Source: Tetranychus cinnabarinus (taxonomy: Eukaryota > Arthropoda > Arachnida > Trombidiformes > Tetranychidae). From it: a stretch of DNA of 64,000 bases. Positions within the stretch are counted from its first letter, which is position 1, and every line of letters starts with the position of its first letter. Location of the stretch: positions 6,138,001 through 6,202,000 of the forward strand of contig WHVY01000001.1 in the NCBI GenBank assembly GCA_022266195.1. The letters are read 5' to 3'. This document shows positions 10,683 to 22,921 of the stretch, one piece after another. Both the position numbers and the translations under genes were made by a program. The notes beneath the pieces are model-generated. The model searched no databases and was not told where the DNA came from. It saw only the letters and a list, made by a program, of their open reading frames with translations.

Positions 10683-13245
10683 GATAATTGATAGATATTA
10701 TTATTAATAGATGACACAACAATTCAGCATTATTAAGAGTTTAGTTGAATAATTGATAATCTTTGGTCATATCCAAATGATAGTCTCGGTGAAATCACAA
10801 ATCATTCTAATGCGCGTATTACGAGTAAACTTTAGTTCCCATATGATCGGAGTTACCATTTGTTAAACTTGCAACTGAGTTCTTCGTTGATTTCACACTG
10901 CAATACATCCTCTGATACAAAACAACTAGCAATAAATACTAGCAATAATATCTGTGAAATCACACATGAAAAATCTTCACAAACAAAAACTGATACATTG
11001 TTGATAAAAAAAGAGCATTGAAAATATGTTCAGTAAAGAGAATGATCAACTCGGTTGTAAAAAGGATAGCAAACGATCAAACGGAGTGGCAACTAATTTT
11101 AATGGTGTTGACATGATATTAATTGTCCAAGGAGGATTGAACTGAATGTAGTCAATTGATAAAGACAACAAAAGATTAAACACATTAGAACATTAAACAA
11201 GTCGATTGTCTCAAGGTGATTTCTCTTTCTTTCAAATCTTTCTTTTCAATCTTTTCTCCCCTCTTTTACATTCCCTCTATTTAAATTTGTCTCCCTTTCT
11301 TTATTTTTTAGCTTTTGAATTTCTTTTTTTAACCGACTTTCTTTGTTTTTGTTTATCAATGCTTTATTAAACCTATTGTCTTCCATTACTCCTTATTTAA
11401 TTTAACTGGTTCAATAATCTTCTTTTTCTCGCTAAATTTCACTCATTATCCTTGATTGAATCACTGCTAATATTGATAAAATATTGGAACAAAAGAGTGT
11501 TTGAATATCTTAGCTAACCGTTAAAAGACGTGGAGCTTACTTTCACTTGATTTTTCAAGGTAAGTGATGACATAATTTTGGAAATACAACTTGATATTGG
11601 CAGTCTTGGAATTGATTGCTGATAACATTATTTCTTTAGAAACATAAATCAAAGAGTTTCAACCTGGATTCCAACCATTGGTAGTCCTGTCTTGTGTAAA
11701 AGACTCTGTTTTTAGAGTATTTCATATCTTCTGTGTTTGATATATTCAATTATTACTTATTCGCTTATTATCAACTGATTTGATTTGATGGGTGAATTAT
11801 TTAGTTGTTTCTGTTGAAATTTTCGCTCAATTTGACTTGCTGCACAGATAGGAATTATAAAAGTGCATTCGTTTATAATTTACAGTTTGATAGGTTTCAA
11901 TAAACATGTACTTATTCATTGATGGAGGAAATACAAGTAGGAAGCTAACAATTTTGTAAAATTGTTTACGCTACAATCAAACCAAGTGTCCAATATGTAT
12001 GTTCAAATTTCCAAATTTTTAATTTTCTTTTTCTTTTCTACCTTTACAACAGGCAAATCTACTGTTTCAAGGTTGGCTCCAAATGACCAGATCAAGAAGA
12101 AAAAATAACGGAAATTTAATCATGTTTTTCTGTTAATCGTTACAGTTTAATAAGCTGAATTAAAACAGGTAAAAAATGGCATCCTTTTAAACCTTTGATG
12201 CCCTTGAGTGAATTTCAAGGATAATCAATGAATTTGATTTTGAAATAAAGTGAAAGGGCTGTTGCTAAATTGATCGAGCTTAAGCAATACAAAAATCAAT
12301 CGGAATCTTATTTTTCATTTTACTGAATTTCTTTTTTTAACATTTATCTCTTAGGTTATGGATTCAAACGGAAAATTTCATTATCAAAATCTTAAGTCGG
12401 CGCAGAATAGGATTACCAATTTCTCAAGCTAAGACTGGGAATGACCCTCCGGTGAATATCTGATTTATGATTCGCTATCAAAATACCCAAAACAGTCATG
12501 GAGTGTCACAAGAATACTGATGCTAATGAAATAAGGTGACTGGAAATCTCAAATTTCGTCAAATTGAGGTAAATTGTAGATTGGTTAGTAAATGCCATTT
12601 GCACCATTTACCAAAGTAAATGCAAATATAGACGGGAAACTAGTAAAGTATCCCTTGCATTTCAGGCTATTTAAAGGTGTAGGTTACTTGAAAATTACAT
12701 TCCAAGCTCAAGAAAAAAGCAAATGGCAGAGAAGCAGGTTAGAATCTCGATATTTTTTTTCTATTCTGACTTGTTCTACATATAATATTTGCCATCTTTT
12801 TCACACTTTCTTGCTTTTTCTTTTTTTCAAGGTTACTGGAGGTGTTGAAAGAGGTGCACCTGGTATTAACACAGAATGCTTTCTAATCTAAAGATAAACA
12901 AGGGCTAATTACCTTGAGAATGACCTAAACACGAGAAGCCCAAAGGCAATGTTTACCCATACACTGTTATTGTCGCCAGTATGGCTGGCAAAACTGGTCT
13001 TCATATGTTTACGAAGGGGGAGAGATGGACAGAGAAGACTGTTTGTCTCCAAAAACAAGGTTTTCAAGTTTTAAGGCTGGACAGGTCAGTTTCTAAAAAT
13101 GAGAATAAAGACTTTTGAGACAATGAAAACAAAGGTACAATGGAAGCTTTTTGTTAAAGTCTTGATGTCCAGTCAACACTTTGGAAGACGAATTAAGTTG
13201 TTGGATCATACTGGATGCTGGGATATTTTATCGAGATTATTGGCT
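10683..13245. other. Intergenic, AT-rich
   Basis: Upstream of catalase and downstream of repeat copy 3. A pyrimidine-rich tract lies at 11220-11420. A diverged repeat at 12838-12960 pairs with 6826-6960. The only longer open frame (12592-12891) crosses that repeat and resembles no known protein, so I left it out. Otherwise I see nothing. Confidence 0.5.
12838..12960 (+). repeat. Diverged dispersed repeat, copy 2
   Basis: Partner of 6826-6960; see shared words listed there. This copy has small deletions relative to the first. No terminal repeats or coding capacity seen. Confidence 0.5.
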
Positions 13246-14545
13246 TTTAAGGCTTATCGTAAAATTTAAGGCTAGGAGTTTTGAACCCATTGAAATTGGA
13301 TGATGCACAAATGGTATAAGCTGCCATGTCTGGGAAAATGATCCATTCTCCGACTTGCATTTCAGGGAAGTAGAAATCTTTTTTGATGCAGTCCATACTG
13401 TCACAGGTTGGTCCCTAGATCCATTTCAGCGCCATATTTTGTACCAAGAACACAAACATTTTGATTTAAAGCTCGGATAACATTTGATACTCCAGAATTG
13501 ATGAATCTTAGAAAATGCAAGCACTGAAATTTATCAAAAGACTATCCCTAATGTAATAAAGATTTGGCTGTTGATCGATTCATGAAGTCATCTTATTCAG
13601 TAAAATAATCAGTGATTTTTTTCAACTGATTTGAATTGAATCTTATATTATTTCTACTTTCAGGTATGTGTCATCGTAAACAGGGATAGAATTACAATGT
13701 GAAAAAGGTTTGTTGACATATTGCAATATTTTTCTGTTTTTCTCATTTTTTTAGACTTTATTTGTTAATTTATAACTTTTAAAGTATATAAAGGGACAGG
13801 AATCTCAGTATCTTTGATACCCTTGGTTCCATCCTGCTCCTTGAACTCTTCCTCCACCTCCACGACCGTAATCTTGATAACCTCCTCTACCACCTCTTCC
13901 TCCACCTCTGTGACCTCCACGAGGATTGTCATAGCTTTGATTATGGTGGGGCTGTTGGTAACCAGATTGTTGGTAATTATCTTGATATTGGCCTCTAGGC
14001 TGATTTGAAGAGTGGTAACTTTTATCACTAGAGTGTGGTGAGAAAAATTGAAAGAAAAAATATGGTTAAATACAAAAACACCTCTTCCTCCACCGCGAGG
14101 TTGTTGTCTCTGATTTTGCTGTTGTTGAAATGTTTCTTAAGGTACAGGTGGCTAGTGTAAAAAATAAAATAAACATTAATATTTTTCCAATGAAAATTCA
14201 ATGAAACATACTTGCTCTTGTGGTCTTCCTCCTCTATCTGGAACATGACCGATCAAGAATTTTTGAAGTGAAATCCGCTGCTGTTTACCAACATTGGCCA
14301 TTCCTTTAGTTTTTGGTGTTTCGTGCAGCCAAGCTAACATTAGATTTAGGAATTGTTCGTAATTTTCCATACGCTGTCTCAATTTTTCATTAAATAACTC
14401 TTTCACCTCTTCCTCCACCTCTGTGACCTCCACGAGGATTTTCATAGCTTTGATTATGGGGCTGTTGGTAACCAGATTGTTGGTAGTTATCTTGATATTG
14501 GCCTCTGGGTTGATTTGAAGAGTGGTAACTTTTATCGAGATTATT
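13246..14545 (-). pseudogene. Composite exon repeat, copy 3 (ODC exon plus RGG-protein exons)
   Basis: Order along the plus strand: an ornithine decarboxylase exon fragment (13262-13430), the shared flank block (13440-13800), the RGG-protein terminal exon on the minus strand (stop at 13805-13807, ending GWNQGYQRY), an intron, the Q-rich exon (with TAA in CCTTAAGAAA), an intron, then the exon encoding ENYEQFLNLMLAWLHETPKT and KQQRISLQKFLIGHVPDRGG, fused at about 14400 to a second partial terminal exon. The last fusion skips normal splice sites. Gly-rich tail intact here (GGYQDYGRGGGGRVQ). The shared premature stop argues it is not a working gene. Confidence 0.75.
13262..13430 (-). pseudogene. 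Ornithine decarboxylase C-terminal exon fragment, copy 1
   Basis: The minus strand reads GPTCDSMDCI, then FPEMQVGEWIIFPDMAAYTI and SNFNGFKTPSLKFY. This is the C-terminal barrel of ODC (family motif WGPTCDG..D, MGAYT..A.S.FNGF), including the active-site Cys and the Tyr that contacts the cofactor phosphate. It is cut off at both ends and embedded in the composite repeat. ODC makes putrescine; this piece cannot. Confidence 0.85.
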
Positions 14546-14762
14546 GAAACTCTTATCGATGGTTCCAATGAAATTGATCAATGATTACATTATACGAGCA
14601 AGAACTGCAGACACACTGTACTTCAATCAGCCATCAATAAATCTTAAAATTCCTGTAATCGTATATGAAACTAAAGGTATCTCTTCAAATCCTCCATTAA
14701 GATGGATCAAAGATTTGACTAAAAACATAAATCAAGAGAAGCTAATTTTTGATCAATATTAA
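14546..14762 (+). pseudogene. Orphan C-terminal exon of unknown parent
   Basis: An open frame runs about 72 residues to TAA at 14760 and contains IPVIVYETKGIS and WIKDLTKNINQEKLIFDQY. It begins right where the composite repeat ends and has no start of its own. I do not recognise the parent; a C-terminal enzyme exon is possible. It may be another captured host exon. Confidence 0.35.
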
Positions 14763-14881
14763 TATCCATTGAACCATTATTGGCAACAATTATTAAGATG
14801 TGATATATATTTTTTACATTAGTGATTATATCAAGTTACTTTTTTGGGTTTTTAAATGTACAATATTTAACTTTACCTAAA

Positions 14882-16213
14882 ATGTATCTTTATTTTTTAC
14901 TAATCATTTTTCCTAGTTTTACAAGTCAGCAATCTACATCTATTAACACCAGTACTCCCGGTCCAACTAGCACATTAAATCCAAAAAATCCAAAAAATCC
15001 AACTCCATTTGAGTTTGAATTTCGCTCATTGAAAATTGTGAAACCTTCGGTTGCCATAAAAAATTTAACTCGCCCATTGGATGACTTCTTCCATATCGGT
15101 GTTTATTTTGTTTTGCATAAAGATCAAACATTTGTAAGTATCGATTAAGACAAGATTGTTATACCTTCCAATCAATCAATGATGATAATAAAGTTATTTT
15201 TCAATTCCAGAGTAACCCCAAAACAACAATTAAATCATCACCAGAATCATTCTTAACCAAACAAATCGCGGAAGCAAACAAAGTTTTGAGCAGATATACA
15301 ATTGCACTCTATTTAATTGATTACATATTCATTCAAAGTCCATTTCCATCTCCAACATATTATAATATTTACAAACGAGTAACTAATATTTTGAGTACCA
15401 CCATTGGTTTCCCTGTTATAACAATTTTCGTTGATGAAAAAGTTCCAAATCAATGGCATGTAACCAAAAATAATACTTTTGCGCCTTGTGGGCCAACTTT
15501 TTTTCACTGGAATCCTACTTTAACCAGTATAGATCAAACCACAAATGAGACCAGAAGAATCCGTTTTTTATATGGTAATGTGATATTTAAATTGTTCAAT
15601 AGCGATACCGCAGTGTGCACACTTTGTAAGGATGCATGCTTTAAAGAATTGGCTGATAAGCAATGGACAGAGGTCAAGTTTTACCACTCGGAATGTTTGC
15701 ATCAGAATATGCGAGAAAGCTATTACCTTGGACCATTCACTTGTTTCACTGTGTTACCAATGTTCACCCGCAGACCTCATTGTGGTAATGGTGTTATAGA
15801 GGGAAAAGAGCAATGTGATTGTATCGGTCCTTGTGGTCATTGTCGCTTCAATTGTACCTTGAAACCCCGTAAACAGGTAAATTTGCTCGAAACAGAGAAA
15901 TATTTTGCGTCTTTAAAAGATGTTTTAATTTGCTAAATACATTTTTTCAATTTTTATCTCTATTCGACAGAGTGCATCTTCTTCTTTTATTACTCCTAGT
16001 TTCAAAATAGCTGTGTTAGGAGTTGCTTTCTTGGCTCTACTTGTTTCTGGTACATTCCTGCTTCTACGTGATTCAGGAAAAATTTTAGCATTCTTTGGAA
16101 GTCCAACGCCCATAGATCGATTCAGACCGGATCCTCAACAACAACAACAACAGCAGCAGCAGCAGCAACTACAACAACCGCCTGAATTACAGATGAATAA
16201 ATCGAAGGCTTGA
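14882..16213 (+). CDS. Disintegrin-like single-pass membrane protein (ADAM-related, no HExxH), gene A
   Basis: Three exons, 14882-15133, 15211-15876 and 15971-16213, join in phase 0 to give 386 residues. Residues 1-17 form a signal peptide; then a Ser/Thr/Pro linker; an ectodomain with TIALYLIDYIF and IGFPVITIFVDEKVPNQW; a Cys cluster (CTLCKDACFKEL); and RPHCGNGVIEGKEQCDC, the opening of a disintegrin domain as in ADAM proteases. The domain stops after about 25 residues and leads into a membrane segment (IAVLGVAFLALLVSGTFLLL) and a short tail with a run of 11 Gln. The metalloprotease signature HExxHxxGxxH is absent. I infer a degenerate ADAM-like ectodomain that might bind rather than cut. 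Gene B at 20395 is a paralogue with the same exon layout; a broken copy lies at 4625-5135. Confidence 0.82.
16136..16170 (+). repeat. CAA/CAG trinucleotide run encoding poly-Gln
   Basis: About eleven Gln codons, mixing CAA and CAG, in the cytoplasmic tail of gene A. Likely length-variable. Confidence 0.85.
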
Positions 16214-16892
16214 GTAAGATGTTTGCTTGAACCATTGTAATAATAGAAGGATAATACAATTATCATGTGGTCACCAGATTGTAAAGATTAAGCCAATTCT
16301 TTGGAATCGTCATTAACTTAACTCAATCAAAGACAAAAGCGTACGATCTGAGGCATCTGTAAATGGCTTTGACTAATTTTGTTAGAATATGATTGAAATG
16401 TAATTGACAAAAAATTGACTGATCTTAATAGTTTTGTCGTACATCGTGTTGCATCTTGAAATACATTATTAAGTTTGCACTTTGATATTTATAATATTTA
16501 GATGTTTTATTGCATCTTAATGAAAATTTATTGGTAAATTAAAGCTTAAACTTGATTGATACATTTATGATTGTAGTTACAATGAATTAGTTTAGCTGTA
16601 ATGGGTAAATAAACCTTTAAATGGACGAACTAAACAATGACAATGCGTTCAATAATTAGACAAATAAATTGTTCAAATTATCGAAAATTTGATGGTAATA
16701 GCAGGATTGAGAAGATGGTAGTAGTTGCCTTTGCACTGTCAAAACAGTTTTACTCTTTTGTCGCCTTGTAACTCTTTTTGATGCTCATTTCTTGTTGGAT
16801 TTTCCAAAATTTCGGAAACGGGATTGACTTTTATGAAATATAAATACTGTTCAAAAATATTTCATGTGAAAATTGTTAGATGATAATTAATG
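16214..16892. other. 3' flanks of two convergent genes
   Basis: Lies between gene A (plus) and the UBXN7-like gene (minus), both ending here. AATAAA-like signals occur near 16606. No other feature seen. Confidence 0.5.
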
Positions 16893-19837
16893 TTAAGATT
16901 TCATATGGACAAATACAGTATTTCCTGGACATAGGCCCGCTGATGATAAAGAATCGTTTTCAGAGAATTCTTTCAGATTTTTCTTTGGAAAATTAATAAC
17001 CAGATCATAATCGGTCATGCTATACCCTTTAGAAGAAACGTAAAGATATAATATCTAAGAAAGAGAAAAAGAAATAAAAAATTATTAATAAGATGTCATA
17101 AGATGAATGATTGATCGATTTGAAATTTGAGATTAGCTTTATTCGTACATTGCTAATAGCAACTATTTCCAAATCAGAAATAAATTTTTCACTGTGGTTG
17201 ATTCGGTGATTTCGACCACATCTAGTGATTAGCGATAACAACCATTCACATAAGTACATTCGCCTGTACTTGGCTAGGATGAATATATGAATCATTATTA
17301 TTAAACCACTGGTGATAAAGTTTGTCAAGCTCAGAGAGCTCAGTGGTTAATTTTTTTAATCAAATCGGCATTTATCATGCCAAGTCAATTAAAGAAAATG
17401 GACTGAAACTATTCCAAGAGCTGATCAAAGATGTATAGGAATTATCAACTTACTTTTAAAGGAGATTGTGAAGGAAATGATTTACGTTCTCGTTTACCAT
17501 CGGGGAACCGAATAATTATGTCTGCCGAACTACTACTTTCAGGAACTAAATACTTTTCCCATGACTCTGGACTTGGAGGTTTTTCTTCAGGTTTATCTTC
17601 AACTAAAGAGTTCTTTGGTTCCTTCGGAGTTTTGCTGGTGAATCCTGTTTCGGTATCGGAGTCAAATGTTTCGAGTTCACTGTCATCATCGGAGTCATCG
17701 ACTTTACAATTATTTAAACCATCAGGTTTACGATTTTCCTCCAACGAAGCAGCAATAGCGGCTCTTAACTGCATTTCTTCAGTTTCTTCATATGGATTTG
17801 GCTAAGAGAATTATTGATGAGTATATTGTTAATTTTAGTCATGACGTAACAGAAGCAAATAAGCATTACTGCATTACGAAAATATCAAAATGAAAGATAA
17901 TAAGGACAAACCTTTCTAGGAATAGAAAGTAATGGAGCATGTTCTACAGGGGCACTTGGGCCATTCGGTGAGGGATGTTCCATCAGAAATTCTGTGATAA
18001 CCTCGCAAAAAGAGACCGCATCAATTGTATTTGACCAAGATCTCATTTTTTCTCCTGTAAAAATCGGACAAAGTGAGTTGCAAAGCTTTTGAGGGATACC
18101 TGACTATTTCAAATACATACCTGTTCTAGGGTCCAAAATAGCTATATACGGGAATTGCATAACATTATAAAATTGCATGTACTTGGATCCTTCATAACTG
18201 TCGTGATAAATCTGAAATGAAGCAAAGAGAGAACAGTGTTAGCCAATGTTGATTGTGGAAAAGTGACAAAATAGTTCTTACTTGCCAAAATACGAAGTGT
18301 TCTGAAATAATTTCTTTGACTGCTGTGTTACTCCAAAGATCTCTATTCAGCACTTGACAAGCGAATTCTTGTACGTTCTGGAGATTAACCATTAACCATT
18401 TATTGGATTGAGAAGCGAAATCTCTAGCCTAAAGTAAGAAAGATGCATTTGTTAGTTAAAGATTTCATTAATTTTAAAGAAACGACATTTTGACTCTCAG
18501 ATAAAGACGATTTTTCAAAAGATGAATACTTGAGTAAATAGAAAGCGATAAGGTTGGATATAAATAGACAATAGATGACTCTATTGTTTCAATAAAAGTT
18601 AAATTGAGTGCCCATACGCGTAAAAAGATTTAAAATGAGTTATGATAGATAGCTTTCTCATATCAGATATCCAAATACTTTAAATGTGGTAAACTGTAAG
18701 ATTTGTAGTGCAAGTCTCAACAGTTGAAAGATGATAAAAGATAATATTCAAAGGCTTAGTTTCTAACTTGGATGTGATTTTCAAGTGTTGAAATCTATGT
18801 GTTGGGATACAAAACAGCTTAGAGTTTGGAGAATAGCCTGGAAATTCTAATATATACTCTATATTAAATAAGTTATATATTAACTGTACCTGGTCCATGG
18901 GTCCTCTGAACATGAGATCCAATGGAGGACGGAAAAGTTCTTCTAAGGTTCTTCTTTTGTTAAGATTAGCATTAGCGCTAGATGTTGCACTTTCTCCTTC
19001 TTCAAGCCATCCTGTAAAGCAGATAAAAATAAAAACAGTGTGAGTGGGAAATAAAGAATCCATAGCGATTAATGTCATAAAGAAATACATACTAGTCTCA
19101 GCACGTAAGTTGCGAAAACCATCAAACACAGAATGTGTATGATTACGAGGTCTATGGTTATGGAATCCGTCCTCTACAAGAACTTGTCTCACAGGAGGAA
19201 TAGGTGGACGGACAGAGTCACTGGATAAAGATAGAGGAAATAAAATTAGTAAAGTTAAGAGTGTTTTACAAATTGAAACCACTCAGATTGTGGTACAGTG
19301 ATCACTGAACATGGGAATATTTTCAGTGATAGAAAATATAAATTAGTCTACTCAACTCATCATTTAATAACGATGTTGATGGAGTAGATATTCCACTAGT
19401 TCCAATGGCATTTGATGATGAGGTTGAAGTAGATGAAGAAGATGCTCCTAGAGCGGAATCAATCAATCTTGTTAGATTATTGTTTCTTCCACTACCACTG
19501 CCAGCAATGGTATCTTCTGAGGAAGGTTCTGTGGTTGGTATTACATCAACAGGTTCACCAGTGTCAATACCATCAACGTGCATGTTGACGGCTAGTTCGA
19601 TGTTCCAATTGCATGCTTCTAAAGTAACCTTTGCACGATTCTCTGTCGCACCTAGAACAAAATAGAGGGTTTGAAATGGAAGAAGAAAGGTTAATTAAGA
19701 GGACCACAGTGATAGTAACAAATATATGAACGAATTAGAAGATTCAAATCATGATAGTTACCAGTGAAATTGCAGAATTGTTCAATGGCTGCCTGCTTCT
19801 CTTCAGCAGACATACTCATTGAGCCTGATGAGCTCAT
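16893..19837 (-). CDS. UBXN7: UBXN7-like UBA-UAS-UIM-UBX protein (p97/VCP ubiquitin adaptor)
   Basis: Nine exons: 19837-19762, 19651-about 19352, 19220-19093, 19012-18890, 18428-18282, 18211-18121, 18054-17912, 17801-17454 and 17054-16893. Domain order matches UBXN7: an N-terminal UBA (AIEQFCNFTGATENRAKVTL), a Ser-rich linker, a thioredoxin-like UAS domain (ARDFASQSNKWLMVNLQN to AILDPRTGEKMRSW), a UIM-like helix (EEMQLRAAIAASLEE), an acidic stretch, and a C-terminal UBX domain (IIIRFPDGKRER; FPKKNLKEF; SAGLCPGNTVFV). The family links ubiquitylated cargo and cullin ligases to the p97 ATPase in nucleus and cytosol. All junctions close in frame except exon 2 to 3: the visible GT donor (TTGA/GTAGAC) and AG acceptor (TATCCAG/TGAC) leave the frame off by one. 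A different acceptor at CTGAG/TGG near 19282 would restore it, at the cost of adding a hydrophobic stretch. Confidence 0.88.
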
Positions 19838-20394
19838 TTTGGTCACAAAGAAAATAACAATAACAGGTAAAAATACCAATTAGTTTATTTATGATAGTAA
19901 ACAATTTGAACAATTTAACTGACACTATTAAAATTTATTACAAAAGCTAATCATTCAATAATAAAAACTTCTTTCTCCCTCACCAAAAAATCACAACTAA
20001 ACTCTTCTTTCTCTTTCTCTCTTTGCCTCTTAAACAGATTACTAGACAAAAACATTAGCAAAGCGGGAATTTTAACCAATTTTAAGCAATTTTGATTTAA
20101 AAGGCAATTTGTGCAGTTTAGTTAATTCCTCAATTAATTAGACAACTAAGCCTTTTGAAAATTAATTTTATAGTTAAAATTACAAAATGGTAAAATTAAC
20201 AGTTCGCTATAAAATTATTTTCTATCCAATATACTTAATTAATATACCATTATTGACAACAATCATACGCAATTTAAAATGGCAAGTATAAATATTAGCC
20301 ATTCAAAGTACAATATAATCTCATTATAAATGGATATACTATCTTGGAAAGCATTGGTAAGCTTTCAAATGACTATTAATGATTCAATTAAGCT
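19838..20394. other. Divergent promoter region between UBXN7-like gene and gene B
   Basis: The two genes are transcribed away from each other from here. TATAAAT-like words occur at 20287-20294 and 20325-20331 ahead of gene B. A short ATG with a donor-like GTAAGC at 20331-20362 reaches a stop when joined and was not used. Confidence 0.45.
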
Positions 20395-22361
20395 ATGATT
20401 TTTTATATAAATTGCTACCTTCTCATAGTGTACATTCAATATGCTTCAAGTCAATACGTTAGACCTCCAGATAATTTAGCAGCTACTTTTGCCACTGAAT
20501 TAAATTCATTAAATGTATCTAAACCAGCCTTCAAAATCAAAGGAATCTCACAACAATTGGATAATTATTACCATGTTGGTGTAGTTTTTTGCTATAGCAA
20601 TAACAATAACACAGTAAGTAAGAAAGTAAATTAATTATGACAAAAAAACTATGTTATCCATGACAACATTCAACTCCAATTTTAACCTGTAACCTCATCT
20701 TTTCATAGCTTACTGGTGGAACAATACAAACCCAATCTGGTATATCAACACTTTGTGCACAATTGTCTGATCAAATTGATGATGCAAATATACTTTTGAA
20801 GACATTTAAAATTGCTCTCTATTTAATAGATTGCTTTTTAATACAAAGCGCCTTTCCTGGTTCCTTATATGACTTGGATATTGTTACTGGTGTAACCAAA
20901 AATTTACAGACAAAGATTGGTTTTCCTGTTATAATCATTTTCATTGACAATAATCTTCAAAATCGATGGCAGTTGACATTCAACTATAGTTATCATCCCT
21001 GTGAATCCCTTTATTTCCTCTGGAATAATCAACAAAACAGTTATGGGACAAATATCCGATATTTGGCCGGTAACGTGCTTTCTAAACTGTATAATGCAGA
21101 CAAACCAGCTTGTAACAAATGTAACCTCGAGTGTTACCATGAATTGGCTACCAAAGATTGGTCCTACGTTAAAAATGAACATATCAACTGTGTTGTTGAC
21201 AATATCAGACAAAGTTATTCATCAAGTAAGTGTTTTAAAACACTCCCAAACTATACCAGTCGACCGTATTGTGGAAATGGTATTATTGAACATGAAGAAG
21301 AGTGTGATTGTCTTATCAAAGTGCCTAAAAACTGTGAATTAAACAAGTGTAAGCTTTTTGGGTGCACAAAAACCATTAAAATACCCAAACAATCAGATGA
21401 TTTACTTGTTATATTTGCCGTAGCAACACTATTTGTGGTCGTCGCCAGTGTTTTCATTTCTATGTTTTGTGCCATGTAAGTATAAATTGTCTTGATAAAC
21501 CGAGTCAGGCTATTTCATTTTAATGAGTTGAATGTATTCATGTGGTCCAAATAATTATTTACTATCTACTTTTTATCTTGTTACAGGAAACCAAAATCTA
21601 AATCGAAAAAAGTAACAGGAAAATTGGCTGAAAAATCAACAGAATATCCACCTGGGATTCACTCAGATAATCTTGGTTTATATTATGCTTCAACAGATAA
21701 AGGAATGAAAAATGTAAAGACCCAAATGGTTTCAAGTTCTCTGTCATTAGTATCAGTAATTGTCAGTGACAAACCGAAATCTAAAATAAAAAGCAGTATT
21801 CTATTGAAGTCCAAGTCGAATATCGGTCTTAATCTTAAAAGTAAATCACAAAGCCAAATCAAAAAATCAAAAACCAAACTAAAAAGAGATAAAGAATCAA
21901 AAACTAAGCTAACGAAAACTGCACCATCAAAGACTCAGCTACCAAAAACGGGACCATCAAAGACTCAGTTACTCAAAGCTGAGCCAGATAAAGCTCAAAC
22001 ATCGAAGACTCAGCTATTAAAAACTGAACCAATGAAGACTCAGCTATCAAAGACTCGACTATCAAAGACTCAACTACCAAAAACTGGACCATCAAAGACT
22101 CAGTTACTCAAAGCTGAACCAATGAAAACTCAAACATCGAAGACTCAACTATCAAAGACTCAGCTATTAAAAGCTGAACCAATGAAGACTCAGCTATCCA
22201 AAACTCAACTACCAAAAACTGGACCATCAAAGACTCAATTACTCAAAGCTGAACCAATGAAGACTCAAACATCGAAGACTCAAATGCCAAAAACTGACCT
22301 ATCAAAGACTCAACCATCAAAAACTAAACTACCAGAAGTCAAAACAAATAAACAAAAATAA
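20395..22361 (+). CDS. Disintegrin-like single-pass membrane protein with Lys-rich repeat tail, gene B
   Basis: Exons 20395-20613, 20709-21475 and 21587-22361 join in phase to give 586 residues. Layout: signal peptide (1-20); ectodomain with IALYLIDCFLIQSAFPGS and IGFPVIIIFIDNN; a Cys cluster (CNKCNLECYHELATKDW); then RPYCGNGIIEHEEECDC, the start of a disintegrin domain; a membrane helix (LLVIFAVATLFVVVASVFI); and a basic cytoplasmic tail of about 265 residues. The HELATKDW run sits where an ADAM would have HELGHNFG, but the second and third zinc histidines are missing, so peptidase activity is not expected. The last half of the tail is an array of xKTxx pentapeptides (see repeat entry). It shares intron positions and ectodomain with gene A (14882-16213) but the tail is unrelated. 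Function unknown. Confidence 0.83.
21896..22335 (+). repeat. In-frame 15-base tandem array encoding xKTxx pentapeptides
   Basis: About 29 units of 15 bases in gene B exon 3. Commonest units are SKTQL, PKTGP, LKAEP and MKTQT, ordered into a higher repeat of 35-40 residues (SKTQLPKTGPSKTQLLKAEP recurs three times). Lys is at every second unit position almost without exception, giving a strongly basic, Ser/Thr-rich tail. A signature of recent unequal exchange within the exon. Confidence 0.9.
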
Positions 22362-22921
22362 AATAATTTTGTTGCCGATGTTTATAACCATGACAATATT
22401 TGTAGCAAAATCAATAAAACGGGTTGATCAGCAGTGAAGAAAAATTATTTGATAGTGTCGAGGTGATTATCATCTTTTGATTAGCAACTCATCATCTATG
22501 AAATTATCAATTGATTATCTAACTGTTAAACTAATTCATTGTCGATTTATCAGTCGAATTTTTGCTTCTAGTAATCAATTTATAAATGCCAATAACTTCC
22601 CCAAAATACGAAAATTATAAGATCTTAACTCTATTGCTCATTAAATTAGTTGATCAGATGGAATGATTTTACTTTGATTATTACAAGGGCATGATTTTGT
22701 GTTTTATGTTAGTACTAAAATAGATTATAAAAAAGAGCAATATATCAAAACCTTGAGATGAATATTGGAATAATGAACAGAGAGGAAATTGCTAATATAA
22801 TGTATTTATTATTATAATAAATACAGTCCAGAAAGGCGATTAATCAAAATGAGAACAAAAACGATTGGATTATATGGCTCTGCACATAAATCGAGATAAT
22901 CAATTTCATAAAGAATGCTCA
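22362..22921. other. Convergent 3' flanks of gene B and PHGDH
   Basis: Holds gene B's 3' untranslated region and the 3' end of the minus-strand PHGDH transcript. Apart from the polyadenylation signal nothing else is seen. Confidence 0.5.
22413..22418 (+). terminator. Polyadenylation signal AATAAA for gene B
   Basis: Canonical AATAAA 52 bases after the gene B stop codon. Confidence 0.6.

Noticed and set aside
21110..21190. HELATKDWSYVKNEH in gene B as a zinc-protease site
   Set aside because: The second and third zinc histidines are not at the required spacing and gene A has no counterpart, so activity is not claimed.
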